From NCBI GenBank assembly GCA_902805475.1, contig CADCSX010000001.1, forward strand, positions 744,001 through 808,000: DNA of 64,000 bases, written 5' to 3'. The notes beneath the pieces were generated by a model. That model was not told the DNA's origin. It did no database searches and saw only the letters and a list, made by a program, of their open reading frames with translations. Shown piece after piece: positions 34,954 through 47,420 of the stretch. The position numbers and the translations under genes are program-made. The DNA is from Entonaema liquescens. Lineage: Eukaryota; Ascomycota; Sordariomycetes; Xylariales; Xylariaceae. Numbering within the stretch: the first letter of the stretch is position 1; each line of letters begins with the position of its first letter.

Positions 34954-37740
34954 GTTGAGAAGACTTCTTTTCCGTCTTGGACTTTTGTTTCATTGTTTCA
35001 AGGAACGATGCAAGCAAGATGATGCCGCGTCCATGGATTTGTTGTTGTTTTTTCATCATCTTTTTTTTTTCTTCTTCTTCCATGCGGATCATGGCCTGGC
35101 CTGGACTGGACTGGACGGGGAGGGAGATTGAATTTGGGACCACGTTACCTATTGCTGAATGAGCAAGTGAGTTGACTTGCATTGGTACATTTGACTTAAA
35201 CCCGGGCAGCCCGCAGCGCAGACGCGACCGTTGCAGATACAACCATTGCAACATTGGTTTTTTGGAGATTTCATTAACTACTACTATTGCTACTGCTACT
35301 GCTACTCTGGATGTATGTATGCAGGTGGAAAAGGGGGAGGAATAGGGGGGACGGAATGGAATTATTTTTCATTTTATTTTGTTATATAGGTTTTGTTTTC
35401 TCTTTATTGCGTCTTCTTTTGCATCCATAGCCCCCCTGATTGATTGGATTGGGAAGGCAACGACGGGATGCAATGGAACATGACCACGTTTCTGCATCAT
35501 TTCAATTATACATGCCTCTTATATAACCTACCTACATGTTGTTGTTGGTTTTTTTTTTTTTCTCGCGTTACCTCCTACCCCCCTTAGACAAGAAAAAAAA
35601 AGGGGGGGAGGATGCAAAAGAAGAAGAAAAGATCACTCCACGCGCTCGCGTCCCTTTCTAGCCGATGATCTTTCCTTCCAGAAGGAATCCAGATCACGAA
35701 TGGAAAGAATCGGGTTTTCTTCCATGTACGTTCTATGTAAGGTACTGTACTGGGGGAACGCGGATGGAGCCGTTCGCTGTCGCGTGGCCGACACATCAGC
35801 GGCTGGTCTTGGATTTTTTTATTTTTTTTATTTTTATAACTTTACATAAAGATTACCTTGCCTGACCTATAGTGTAATAACTAGCGTATGGAAATAGAAA
35901 TGGAACCCGTGTAGAACATTTCGTTCTTCTTTTTTTTCCCTTTTCTCTCAGACCGCCACCTACATAGGTAAGTATGCTACGTATGTGTATGTGTATGTTT
36001 TATCTCCACTACCTTAGTCCCAAGACGATCTATCTGAAATAGCGTCATTGGAAAGGGGAGGTCGATCAGGTAGGACCCCGTAAATATATATATAAGATTA
36101 TTAGCAGGCATATGCCCGTCGTAAAGAGCCTTGGACTAGTATTACATGAATGCCGCCCGTGAGGAAATTAGAAGATAGGTACGTAGCGTATGGGATTATA
36201 TTTAGGTAGATCTGGACTCGGGAACATGCAGGTTAAAAGTCTGCGATAGAATAACCCAGTGCAACTAACCAACCATGTAGTGTCTGTGTTTCTTACGGGG
36301 TGATCAACTAGGCTGCTAGGTCATCAACTAACTAGGTAGCTAACAATAACCGTCCGGGCGCGCTAGGTAGGTCTGTTATGGAGACCTAGGAGGAGGAGAA
36401 TACGGTATGTAAGTTGTTCTCGCTCCGTCCCGCCGAGTTAGATACCCAAGTAGGTATGTGGTGTAGTCATATTAATCTGGACGTGTTTCCAACTAGGCGG
36501 CGGTACGTTATGGTAATAGCCACTTATACACATTAGGTTGCCTTATATTAGACGGGGCACAAACGAGTAGCCGCTCCAATGTTCGAATAATACGGCAAAA
36601 AAAAGAACAAAAAAAAGAACAAAAAAAATTAGAACACAATAGTATAGGGACATGTTCTTGCATGATATGATTCCATGTTAATGCGACTCTACGTTAGGTA
36701 CACTTTTAACACACTACACACTAGGTAGAGGAGACTACTACTCGGAGGACGTGAGAATTATTATCCTGCCTACCATGATCGTCCTATGTCCACGCGGCCG
36801 GCCGGGGAGGGTATCCGGTGCAGATGGAAGGACGTTAGTTAGTTGCGTTGTTGTCGACTCTGCCTCTTGTCTGCGCACGCGTCGGAAATTGAGCTATGTA
36901 CGTATGTGTACGAGCGAAGGAGTCCTACACAGATCGGGTCCCCTTGTTTTTTTTTTTTTTTTCGCGTCGCCTAATGTTCTCCTGTGTATCCCTCCTGCAC
37001 GTCGGTACATCGGTAGGCATCTTTCGAGATAGCCGGCTGAAGGAGGAGAAGAAGCAGGCCCAAGTGGTCTGAGATGGATGAATGAATGAATATCTTGAAT
37101 GGGTACCTACATACATACATACGTACACCACTTACACAAGCGCCTCTCGCAAGTTTCGGCACGCTTCGCCAAGAACGGAAAGGGACAGCAGAGACAAGAG
37201 AAAGAAGGGCAAAACAGGGCGAGCTGTTGTTGGTCGACGTTTACGCCCCGTGGGAAGATGATGTGCACTGCATGGAATGTTTCTAGAAGGACGCTCCGCT
37301 TTTGCGTCTCTGCCCAGCCTAACGTAGGATTCGCTTTCGGCTGCTGGGATTCGCTGGAAAGCGATTGGGGAAAGAAGAAGAGGAGGAGGAGGAGGGGGTG
37401 TATTTCCCGGACATTTCTAATAGGATAGGGGGTGTTCGCTGAGAGAAGAAAAAAAAAAAAAGAAAAAAAGGAAGGAAAAGAAAAAGCACAGATGTCAGAG
37501 GCTGGAAATCCCTGGTTTGTCGGCAAGTCGGTATTGGAATAGTAGTGTCAACAAAGGTATCCTTACATACTTCTGCACGGATGGAGATCGAAGAGTTGGA
37601 CCAACGCCTCTTTTCTAGGCAGTACCGTACCTAATATGTATTGTACAATACACAGACAGGGCAGACAGGCAAGCCCCTTGTTTCTAAAGATTCGTATGAG
37701 GTAGTTCAGTTTCTAGTAGCGTACCATAGGAGAACCTGCA

Positions 37741-37770
37741 GCTTTGGCTTTGGCTTTGGCTTTGGCTTTG
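37741..37770. repeat. GGCTTT hexanucleotide repeat
   Basis: Five tandem GGCTTT units. Confidence 0.9.
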
Positions 37771-38763
37771 AGCTTGGGCTTTTGCTGCTGGGCTTCTGCT
37801 GGGCTGGGCCGGATGGCGCACGGGGTTTTCATGTCAATTGTCATTTCAGGGAATATCTTCGCTGCATCAGCCAGCCAACCGAGGAGAATTTACGATTGGC
37901 CGGGAAAGATAAATCCATTTAATGGGCTTACACGGCAGGACGGTTTCGGTACTCTGCTAGAACGAACCTGGAATATTTCGGGTCCCAGTATTGGTTCAGT
38001 AGTGCTTATGGAGGACCCTGCGAGGGTGGTGTCATTATGAGCCACCCGCGCCGTGGTTGGTATTACCCACGTATCCAGTTTGTAAGTGAGGGTAATGTAG
38101 TATAGTGCAGTGTAGTGTAGTGTATGAGAAACGAGACCTGAGAGAAAGCACACACAAAAAGGTCTCGGAGAGCGAGTGCCCGTGGGAATGGGTTGTAGGT
38201 TAGGTCTACCTTGCTTTAGCGTAGATATCCTCAGTCTCCCAAGTAAGTACTTCGTACATACAAACTAAACTACCTTGCCTTACCTATGATATGTATGTAC
38301 TATGTAAGGTAGTGAGTGTAGGAATGACATCGTGGGTTTTTACCGTGGGTCCTAGTCGGTACCTTTATCTAAAAGCGTGTGGGTTCGCCAGAGCCAGCAG
38401 GGGACTCGAAAGCGGATATCTGATACAGACGATCCTAAAGTCCGGGGACGTTTGATGCTCAGGTGATGATATGGAGACTTCTTGGCCGTACATCAGACGA
38501 AGTCGGTCTCCGTAAGAGCCTCTTTTACTAATGTCGAAACCGTCCTTGTCGTGGAAGTGGACAGGTGACCTGGAGGTGACCTTGGAAGCCATGGAAAAAG
38601 AGCCCTTGCCTTTTGGATGCTTGAATGTCGGCCGTTTGACGCTGGTATGGAACTAGGTCTATTAAGGTCTGGACTACGGACGACTGGATCAATCATCATC
38701 TCAAGTGGTGATCTGATATCTTTAGTCTTAAGATTTCTCGGAAATACGTGCGCAATTATATGC

Positions 38764-38790
38764 GATATGTGCAATATGTGCAATATGTGC
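38764..38790. repeat. Nonamer AATATGTGC tandem repeat
   Basis: Three adjacent 9-nt copies (the first begins GATATGTGC). Confidence 0.85.
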
Positions 38791-39375
38791 GGGTGTTATA
38801 TACGTCTAAGACCGAATTATCGACCATTCTCCACGACAAGATTCCGCGACGCTCATGCGTATCGGGGACTATGTCCGCGAGAATGGAACCCAACTATCGG
38901 CCGTGGCGTCATCGAGACCTAGCTATGAAGTTTAATCAAGACTGAATCAAGACCGAACAAGTGGCTAGGTAATTAGTAGCAGTATTTATTGAGTAGTAGT
39001 TATTAGTAGACTGATGATAATAGTGGTGGTGGTAACAGCCGAAGTTCCCGTCGTCGTCGTCGGTGTTATATACCGATCACACGAAATGCATTGATACCTA
39101 CAACATTGATATTGTGCTCGATATCAGATATTATATGTGTTTCAAGTTGAGTAACTGTGTTGGTACATACATATATACAAAGATATACGTACATACTTCC
39201 AGGATCTAGTATGTAATAGCCTGGTCGTACATCTTATAAGCTTGGTTAGTCTATGGTGTTTTGCCTCAGCTGGTCGGGTGCTATCTAACCAAAAAGGGGT
39301 GTTTCTTTAATAATAGTTATATTGATTACTTAGATATGTTTGCTTGTCTCTACATCATTTATGTCTCTTCCCATC

Positions 39376-39404
39376 TTATCCTTATCCCTATCCCTATCCC
39401 TATC
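39376..39404. repeat. CCCTAT hexamer repeat
   Basis: TATCCC units in tandem, close to but not the TTAGGG telomere unit. Confidence 0.85.
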
Positions 39405-39761
39405 TCCAGTTTCCCGGACAGGCAGAGACCTCGTCTTAAACATTGTATCTCTTGATGTCGTAGTTTGGTAAGTTGGTGATGAAATAATATTCAAGCCCAC
39501 CCGTTCCAGGTTCCTTTTCCTCTTTTGGTCTTCTTTTTTAATTATGAACTTCCTTCTCGCTTTTTCCCTCCTATAAAGTGAGATAATCTAAGACACACGG
39601 TCTCATCGTCTCATCCGTTAATAATATCATATCAACACCGAACATCTTTGGCACCCTTTAAGTTGCATCGCATAGTTGCTATAATTGTCCACTACGTGCG
39701 TTACGAGGCGGTGGCCATGTCCATTCCCATCTGCAATGTTATCTGCAATCTTATGTACGTA

Positions 39762-39803
39762 GTGTGTGTGTGTGTGTGTGTGTATGTGTGTATGTGTGTG
39801 TAG
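39762..39803. repeat. TG dinucleotide repeat with TATG interruptions
   Basis: About 20 GT units, interrupted twice by TATG. Confidence 0.9.
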
Positions 39804-41101
39804 GGAAATGCTTGGTACATTACTTACACCTTCAACACCATCACATACCTACTAATGTATGTATGTATGTATGTGACTTACCTACTTAGGTAAGTTATAT
39901 AGGTAATATATAAGTTATTATAAATGTTCATTTATATCATATTTCTTCTCTATTATCTACCTATCTTTTCCCATCCTTGATAAGAGAAGGAAAAGGTCTT
40001 TCATCACAAAGTTTCTTATTATTATTATTACTATTATTATTGCTCACTGACCTACTATGTAAACGCTACGTACCCTAATCCCAAGCCCGGGCCCCCAAGT
40101 GATCCATCTTTTGAGAAAAAGGACAAGGGGGTCGCAGCCAAGGTGCCCTTTAGCGGTTACCGCAATCACTTGGTGCATAAATGAACCATAAGGAGCAACC
40201 CGCTGGGACTCCACAGCTTTCTCCTGATGCTCCATCGACCATACCCATAAACCATACCCATACCAGCCCAAACCTGGGCTGGCGGCGGTGGCGGCCTCCC
40301 CATGCGTACCGATCTACAGTACGTTACATATTGGTTTTCTCTTGCTTTTTTTTTTTTTTTTCCTTCTTCCATTTTACATTAGACCTAAGGTAGTCCTGGT
40401 AGTCCTGGTAGTTTTAAAAAACATCCTGCAAATGTTCTCTGCAGATATATCCCGTACGTACATAATAAACCAAGCCTCCCCTGCGTCACATTGCACATAC
40501 GACACATTTTAAATTTTTTATTATTTTTTTTTTCTTTCTCTTTCTTACCTGTTCATCTCTAGTAAGAACCAAAATAAGTTGGGGTTGCACTAGACATCAA
40601 AGTATCGAAACCCAAGTGAAGTAATCTTGATTCCTTCTTGCGGCCTATTAGCTCTGTTCCGTCTATATAGGGCTGGTCTTGCTCGCTTGGACTGGATCCG
40701 CCCTCACCCCCCCTAAACCGCGAAATGAACCAATATTACTAGCTTCGGGCAGCTGACACAACCTTCGACGGAGTTGGACGGATAGCCCCTTGCTCCACCT
40801 TGACAATACAGACAGGCATTCCCTTGGGTCTTTAGTACATAACCGCAGTGTCGGTGCTCTGTAGCTTTGTTCGAGTTCAGCTCTTGAAAGTCTCCAAGAC
40901 CGGGAACTTCTTCCCAACAATAGCCTTGTCCATCATTTCGCCTCTTCACGATCGCGACCCCTCGGAAGAAGAAGAAAAAAACAAGTCGTTCTGTAGCCCC
41001 GCGCCTACGTTGCGCCTCGACTTCGACTCCTCCTCTCTCCCTCCCGTTCTCCTCTTCCCTCTAGTACTTCGCAACCTTATTGGGTTGCAACAGCGCACAC
41101 G

Positions 41102-42378
41102 ATGGCCGCAGAGAAGCCGTCGGTACTTATCATCGGCGGGCTTGGTTATATCGGACGGTTCTTAGCCCGGTATATACACGAGAACAACCTCGCATCCGAA
41201 ATTCGCTTAGTGGATAAGGTATTACCACAACTCGCCTGGCTCGCGCCGGAATTTGAGACTGCGTGCTCCGCAGACAAATTCATACAAGCAGACGCAAGCA
41301 AAGAGCGTAGGTCTTAACAAGTCCCGCTAGGCTTTTACTCTCTCAAGTCGTACTAATGCTGGATTCCATAATGTAGAGGCTTTGCCACGGATATTTGACC
41401 GACCCGATGGCAAGCAGTGGGATTATGTATTCAACTGCGGCGGCGAGACGAGGTATTCCCAGGAGGATGAAGTATACAAAGTACGGTCCCTAGGTCTGTC
41501 GTTAGCAGTTAGTAAAGAGGCGGCGAAGAGAGGAGTGAAGTGCTTTGTAGAATTGAGCACGGGTATGGTATACAAGGCGAATTCGTCGCCAAGCAAAGAA
41601 ACAGATAAGCTCAAGCCGTGGAGCAAGATCGCCGTATTCAAACTTCAGGCAGAGGAGGAACTCGCCAAGATTGAAGGGTAAGTAACACCTTTATATGAAT
41701 CTTGGAGAAAGGGAGTCGAGTCTAACCCTAGGCTTTTTGTTTTCTTTACACAGCTTAAATCTCGTTATCGTACGGTTACCCCATGTTTACGGCCCGTATG
41801 CATCTCAATGGGTGGCGACGGCATTGTGCATGGCGCGCGTCTACCAAGCGATGGGTGAGGACATGAAATTCCTGTGGACCAAGGACTTGTACACCAACAC
41901 GGCACATATTGACGATGTTACACGGGCTCTATGGTCGGTTGCCGACTGGTACAACGCTGGCAAGGCCAATTGGGATGAGAAGAGCATGGGCCCGACACCT
42001 ACATTCAATGTGGTAGACAAAGGAGCGACGAATCAGGGTACGATCGCTGATATCATTGGTCAAGTGTTCGGTATCGAGACTGGATTCCAGGGTCAGCTTC
42101 TAAGTAATCTCGCCCGTCTCAACATGGACAGCGTTGTGGATGACGTGAACGACGACGTTCTGGGACCTTGGGCAGACCTTCTCGCCGACGCTGGAATAAC
42201 GAGACCGGGCCCGCTGACTCCGTTTATGGAAAAGGAGCTGCTGAAGGATACGGACCTCAGCATGGACGGCAGCCGGCTGGAAGCGGTGGTTGGGTTCCAG
42301 TATCAAAAACCAATCATCACGAAGGAACTGGTAGAGGAAGTGATCGAGAGCTACAAGAGGATGAAGTGGTGGCCGTGA
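41102..42378 (+). CDS. NAD(P)-binding SDR / epimerase-like protein, atypical
   Basis: Three exons, 41102-41306, 41377-41677 and 41754-42378, give 376 residues. The Rossmann signature VLIIGGLGYIG (GxxGxxG at 12-18) opens the protein. DYVFNCGGETRYSQ, FVELSTGMVY, VRLPHVYGPYASQW and NTAHIDDVTRALW follow the extended-SDR (NAD-dependent epimerase/dehydratase) layout. The active-site YxxxK is not present in the expected place: the segment reads PWSKIAVFKLQAEEEL, with no tyrosine four residues before the lysine. It is therefore better called an atypical SDR; catalysis as an epimerase is doubtful. Intron 1 has TACTAAT and intron 2 TCTAACC branch-like sites. No signal peptide is present. Its specific substrate is unknown. 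Confidence 0.9.
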
Positions 42379-44205
42379 TTTGAGAGTTTGAGCAAGCCAA
42401 CGATAATGGTTTTGAAGCTCGAACAACAAAAAATATAACCTTACATACCCCCTCCCAAAGACATTCCCCCCAAGACATTTTTACTCACTCGCCTCCAAAA
42501 GGGGGCGAGCACAATGTATAAGCAGCCAAACGGCTATGGCGATCCCAAATCCTTCCAAGCCTGGGAAGGGGCAAAAATCTGGTTGCCAGTGATGACTCCA
42601 TGATAACGGGTCGACGACAGGATTTGGAATTGCAGGCGATGGTAGGCTGTCGTCTCTTTTTTAAAGAAAAAACATGTTTCGGTGTACAGGAGCAGAAGAC
42701 GGGGCGACACGATTGTATTGTATGAGTAGGATATCCCTTTTTTTCCCTCCACGTTTCCCGTTTTCGTTAACAAAATCACGTCCCAACATGTATAAAAATC
42801 CTAGGCGTATGGGGGGTTTTTTCAACCGTACTTAGACCCAGGACCTAATTCATTCTAATAAGAAAACATTAGAGAGGTTCAATTTCGTGTGGTGTTGTTG
42901 ATTTTATGATGGAGAGACGTGGCACGCGAGCAAGTAACGTTCCAAGCCACGCAAGTAGATGGTGGTCTATTCGTTCTGTTGGTTACAGATGCGAGATCTT
43001 TCCGTTACATCACATCACATGAAAACATAAGGGCTAGATGAGAAGTCGAGTAACGGCTAAGCTTTAAGGACCGCTCTGTTATTAGATTCCGCTATCTCTT
43101 TACCTTTACTTTCCACTTTCACCCGTGTTTTTTATAGCATTTTTAGGATGCTTCCTATATTGTTATTTAAGGATGTAAGCCATCGAATATCAACATTGTC
43201 TAGATTATAAGACCTATCACTGATGAGGCTGTAGGTAACAGTACCTATGCACACACATATTAGGTACCTAGACAGACAGATGAGATTATGACGAGCATCT
43301 GGATGTTACGCGTCACCGATACTCTCTCTCTCTCTCTCATACCCAGAGATCGGGTAGTGACAGCATGATCCGAACCAAAAAGATATCAGAAGTGTAATTT
43401 CAACTTCCCATCCCGATGATTCAAACTTTGGGACGACGGATAAGCACACAAGCACACAAGCACACAAGCACATAAGCACATGCTAGCAACATCCTGGGAG
43501 TCCGCGTATCCAATATGGTAGGGATATGCTTGGTAACATTGAAGATAGGTACAGTGCATACATTAACTTAGATGTATTTGTTGAAAATCCCCAAGACGCC
43601 GCGCCGCCGTCGACAGTGGCTTCCCACTTATGTCAACTCTAAGCCCGCTTTACGTATTCCTTAGCGTACCCCGCATATACAAGTAAGTACAGTAGGTAGC
43701 TTTTCACCCATCGCCCATCGCCCATTACCCAAATCAGGCAATCAACCCCTCCACCGAACAAGCCCGCTTATTCAACAAAACGCAACCTGGTACCTTGAAG
43801 TGCGTCATGCCGAGGGCCGTTCCTAACGACTTTGAACTTCGCGCGGGATTGGCAGAAGAAAAAAAAAAAAAAGCATATGATCGCTGTCAAAACCTATACA
43901 AAAAGGTACTTATTAACCGATCATCTTGGTGGGTTTATTTTAGCCAGGTCGTAGAACGTGAGCTGTTTGCTTTTCTTTACTTTTTTCGTTCCTGGTTGGC
44001 TACATGTAGCCATAGCTTCTTTTCTTTTATTTATATCTCAAACGACTCCCGATCCGCGTGGTAGCACAGCATAACGCCATAAACCTTCCCTAGAGCCAAA
44101 GGGAAAGAGCTAACTTCCTCCTTTCCTAATAAGCCTAGTCTCCTTTTGTAGAGAGAAATTCCTCCCTCCTCTTATCTCCCCATCCCATCCCTATCTTTCT
44201 AAGAC
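42379..44205. other. Intergenic 1.8 kb
   Basis: It holds a CT repeat (43321-43339) and an AGCACACA repeat (43443-43480). Short ORFs lack recognisable features. No gene is seen. Confidence 0.5.
43443..43480. repeat. AGCACACA octamer repeat
   Basis: About 4.5 copies of an 8-nt unit, the last with AT for AC. Confidence 0.85.
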
Positions 44206-44917
44206 ATGGCGGCCCCGGCATCCAAGACCATTGGCGATCTGAACGGGAAGTGGGTTCTGGTAAGCAAGCCACTAACACCTCCAGCTGCCCATCCTCCGTC
44301 CCTGAACTAACCTGACCTTCGCCTGTACCTAACAGAACAAAACCCTCTCCGACCCCGTCGACCCCGCGCTCTCCCTGCAGGGCGTAAGCTGGCTCGTGCG
44401 CAAGGCCATCGGCGCGGCGACCGTAACCCTCGAGACGAAGCAATACCAGGGGGCGCCCACGCCGCCCAACACCAGCGGCGAGCTCGTCACGCGCATCGAC
44501 ATCCAGCAGGTCGCGACGGCGGGCGTCAAGGGCACCGCCGAGAACCGGTGTCTGGACTACGAGTTCCGCGAGCACAGCGACTGGCTGTTCGGCCACGTGC
44601 GCGGCCGCAGCCGCTGGATCACCGCCGAGGAAGTGGCCGCGCTCGTCGGGCCCGAGGGGGAGGCGCGCAAGACGGGCGTTGTGGAGGATGATTTTGTCGC
44701 GAGGGATTGGTTGGAAGGAGAGGAGGAGGGGAAGGGGCCCAAGGGCGAGACGCATATCTTGAATCATGTCGAGAGCTTGGATGCTGGGTGGACGGCGCTG
44801 CAGGTCTGGGGGTTCCAGAGTGTCGGCGGCGAGAGGAGGTATGTTCGAAATGTCGTCGTGGCGAAGGACGGCACGTTTGTCAACTTTAAGATGGTGTATG
44901 ACTGGGTTCCCGAGTAG
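44206..44917 (+). CDS. Conserved fungal protein of unknown function, lipocalin-like
   Basis: Two exons, 44206-44259 and 44336-44917 (GTAAGC donor, CTAACAG acceptor), give 211 residues. The protein opens MAAPASKTIGDLNGKWVL and continues NKTLSDPVDPALSLQGVSW, a start that I associate with a widespread ascomycete family of about 180-210 residues without an assigned role. Alternating beta-strand-like segments (ATVTLETKQY, RIDIQQVA, WTALQVWGFQ, RYVRNVVVAKDG) suggest a beta-barrel, and the GKW near the start recalls lipocalin GxW; this is inference. No signal peptide or membrane segment is present. Exon 2 is GC-rich and carries a 276-codon antisense frame, which I treat as a shadow. Confidence 0.82.
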
Positions 44918-45391
44918 AGCGAGTACGTGAGGTGTTGCTACCCTGTAATGATTTCCTAGGGTCAAGTAATTGCTCGCCTAGCAGCGAGTCGAGAGACGAT
45001 TTACTCGAGGGGGTTTGATAGTTAAAGGGGGAGATATGAATTTCTATATTACGGCATAGTTCTTCTTCATGTTCATCAGCAATCTAAAGCATGCTACATA
45101 CATTTTTTCGATAGTCTCATACTAGAGTTCGTCCTCTATTGTTTAACGAAACCCGTACCGTATAGCACAATTCGCCCAAGGTGTTGAATCCCTCAACCTA
45201 AGCCATGCTCCGTAACAATCTCGAGCCCGGCGTAACAAAGCCGTTTCTTCCCTATAGCGCCTTCTCTTTGATAGCCCGATCTTAAACCCATTACTTGCCA
45301 TGCCCTTGCGATATCGAACCCCGTCTAGATAATCGATTAACTCCCAGGCGCTACGACCACGTCCACGTCCACGTCCGTGACCACCTGCTCA
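44918..45391. other. Intergenic between convergent genes
   Basis: About 470 bp with no gene. A CCACGT repeat at about 45357-45378 lies close to the stop codon of the CBS gene. Confidence 0.5.
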
Positions 45392-46032
45392 TCACGCCGG
45401 CCGCCTCTTAACAAACTCCTCCAGATCGCTCCGCGTAGCAACACCCAAGACGAATCTCCTGTCCTCATCAGTCACGACGGCAAACTCCTGCTTCTGGCCG
45501 GTACCGGAAGCGCCGCCCTCGAAAAACTCCTCGAGCTCCTCCAGCGGCGTGGCCATGGTGATGACCTTGTACTTCTTGCCTTTGCGCTCGAAGTGCGCCA
45601 TCGCCTTGGAGATGGGGTCCTCGGGCCGGACCTTGCCCGTGTCGAGCTGCGCCTGCAGCACGGGTATGGCGACGTAGCCGAGCAGCGCGCGGGTCTCCGA
45701 GTCCACGATCGTGAGGTGCGTGTAGTCGCGTTCGAAGGACGAGATGAGAGCTAGCGAGACCGGGTCCGAGGGGTTTAGCGAGAGAGCCGCGGGTGGCTCG
45801 AGGTCTTGTACTGTTGCCTAGTTTTGCATGTTAGTATTCGTTCTAAGAGGTTGTGGTGTTGGATGAGAGATGCGTATGAGAGGTATAGGTAGACAGGGGA
45901 TAGCATTGGGCTTAATTGTTCAGGGTTACTGGGACATACTCCTCTATATCGTGAGGACCATTTCGAGACGAACGGCTTGGTCCCTAGAGGTGACGGTCCA
46001 ACGTGTGCAGAGGACTTGATCGTTTGCGCCAT
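45392..46032 (-). CDS. CBS-domain protein
   Basis: Two exons in transcription order, 46032-45940 and 45817-45392 (GTATGT donor, ACTAG acceptor), give 172 residues. Two CBS-like repeats are visible: LNPSDPVSLALISSFERDY followed by LTIVDSETRALLGYVAI, and VRPEDPISKAMAHF followed by EFAVVTDEDRRFVLGVATRSDL. Paired CBS modules bind adenosyl ligands and regulate partner proteins, but this small protein has no other domain. The conserved N-terminus ends in KWSSRYRG at the splice. A free-standing regulatory or adenylate-sensing role is inferred; I do not know its partner. Confidence 0.85.
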
Positions 46033-47420
46033 GTCCGTATCCTATGTAGACTAGACGGGAGAATCTTATCCTTATCCTTGGCAAAGAACTTATTAAGGCG
46101 GTGTATCTTTCTTCGTATAAAATAACTAGCCTGTATTTTCCAGCAGCCGTCTTGCGTCAAACTAGCCTCGCAATTCTAAGGGTAGCCTCGTAGATATTAT
46201 AAAAATGGTAGGTAGTCGAATCGAATGTATGAGTAAGAAATTTGGATTTGCTTAGGTGTTTGGTTTGTGGAGTCTGAAATGACGGAAGATATCACGAGCT
46301 AGCCTTCCTGATAATTGACAATTTCGAGGTGGGGGGTTTTTACTTAATGCCCCACGGTAACACAGCTCTAAACCACGCTTAGGAGCCACTACCTATACAT
46401 TAACCTACATAGGTACATTAGGATGTAAGTGAGTACACGTAGGTACCAGGTACTAGACATATTTCCTGTCTTGAAGTTGCCCATTGGATTTGAATTGACT
46501 TTCGAAGGTGTATTTGTAGGTATCTTACTTCTTTGGTATACCTACCTAGGTAACTATAAATATGTAGAAGTCATACTATGGAGTAATACTAAAGAATGTT
46601 TATTCGTCTAAAAAAATATTAGACTTCCCAACCATAGTAATATTTCCCAACGCATCTCCGAGTTGCACGTTACTATGTAGCCATATTTTACAAGTCAAAG
46701 TAAACGCCGCAACAGATGACTCTATTCCCAATTGACTCAACGAGATAAGAAAGAGAGAAAAAAAAAAAAAAAAAAAAGACTCATCTTCAATCTTTGTAAA
46801 TAACAAGCTTGTAAACTCAATGCTTTAACCCCACTAAATCGGAAGGTCGGTTCAATCATTGGACAAAAGCTGAGAATATGTTCTGTAATGGGGTAAGCTC
46901 CTGCCCTGCCCGACCCCTCCGACGTCACTAACATGAGATTCCTCGACAAGGGGAGGAATCGTATTGGACGTTGCAACTACCTTGGTAGTAAAAGGCCATA
47001 CCTTATCTCCGGCGCATCCTTTCCCATTATTCCATATTTTCTTCCCCTGTTAAATCTTTGAGCCTCCGGAAACCTTCTCCCGTACAACATCCTTCCTTCT
47101 GTACAGCGGCAACTGTATTTGCGATCCGCAACTCGTCAAGCCCCCTCCCCTCCCTGTAGCAGCGTGTTCGACATTGGGATACTGAGGTCTGCAACCGGCC
47201 CTCGGATTGATAGAGATAAGCATAATACACCTTAAAGAGAAACGGTACGTTACCCGTTAAGCCCGCCGTCTTATCGTGATGTCTTGTATCAATGAGTTAT
47301 TATTCAAGCTCGACGATATTGCGTATAAAGCAATGCAATTCAAGATAACGGTTAACATCATTGATAACGAGGTACCTAATACTAACCGAACAACCGTAGA
47401 TAGAATCGGACCTCTTCACA
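46033..47420. other. Intergenic, bidirectional promoter region
   Basis: About 1.4 kb between the divergent CBS and phosphate-carrier genes. It contains a long poly-A run (about 46757-46777) and several CCTACCTAGGTA-like words (46542-46554). No gene is seen. Confidence 0.5.

Larger units (their letters stand above)
34075..41101. other. 7 kb repeat-rich, gene-free stretch
   Basis: No open frame here resembles a known family. The DNA is dense in simple repeats: poly-A/T runs (about 34546, 36944, 37447, 40346), ATGTGT, GTG, GGCTTT, TG and ATGT arrays, ACTATT/ATTATT near 40017, and many TAGGTA/TACCTA words. Several AAAAAAAGAAC units sit near 36596-36632. Purine/pyrimidine-asymmetric tracts are common. 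It may hold noncoding transcripts, but nothing in the sequence shows one. The final 250 bp are the promoter of the SDR gene. Confidence 0.5.

Noticed and set aside
39376..39404. CCCTAT units considered as an internal telomere tract
   Set aside because: Fungal telomeres here would be TTAGGG/CCCTAA; this is CCCTAT, only four units, with genes on both sides.
43443..43480. Regular short repeats resembling a CRISPR array
   Set aside because: The unit is only 8 nt and contiguous, with no spacers, in a eukaryotic genome.
44135..44965. 276-codon frame antisense to the lipocalin-like gene
   Set aside because: It mirrors a GC-rich coding exon, is rich in Leu/Ala/Arg/Gly and has no domain. The sense gene has proper splice sites and a conserved start.
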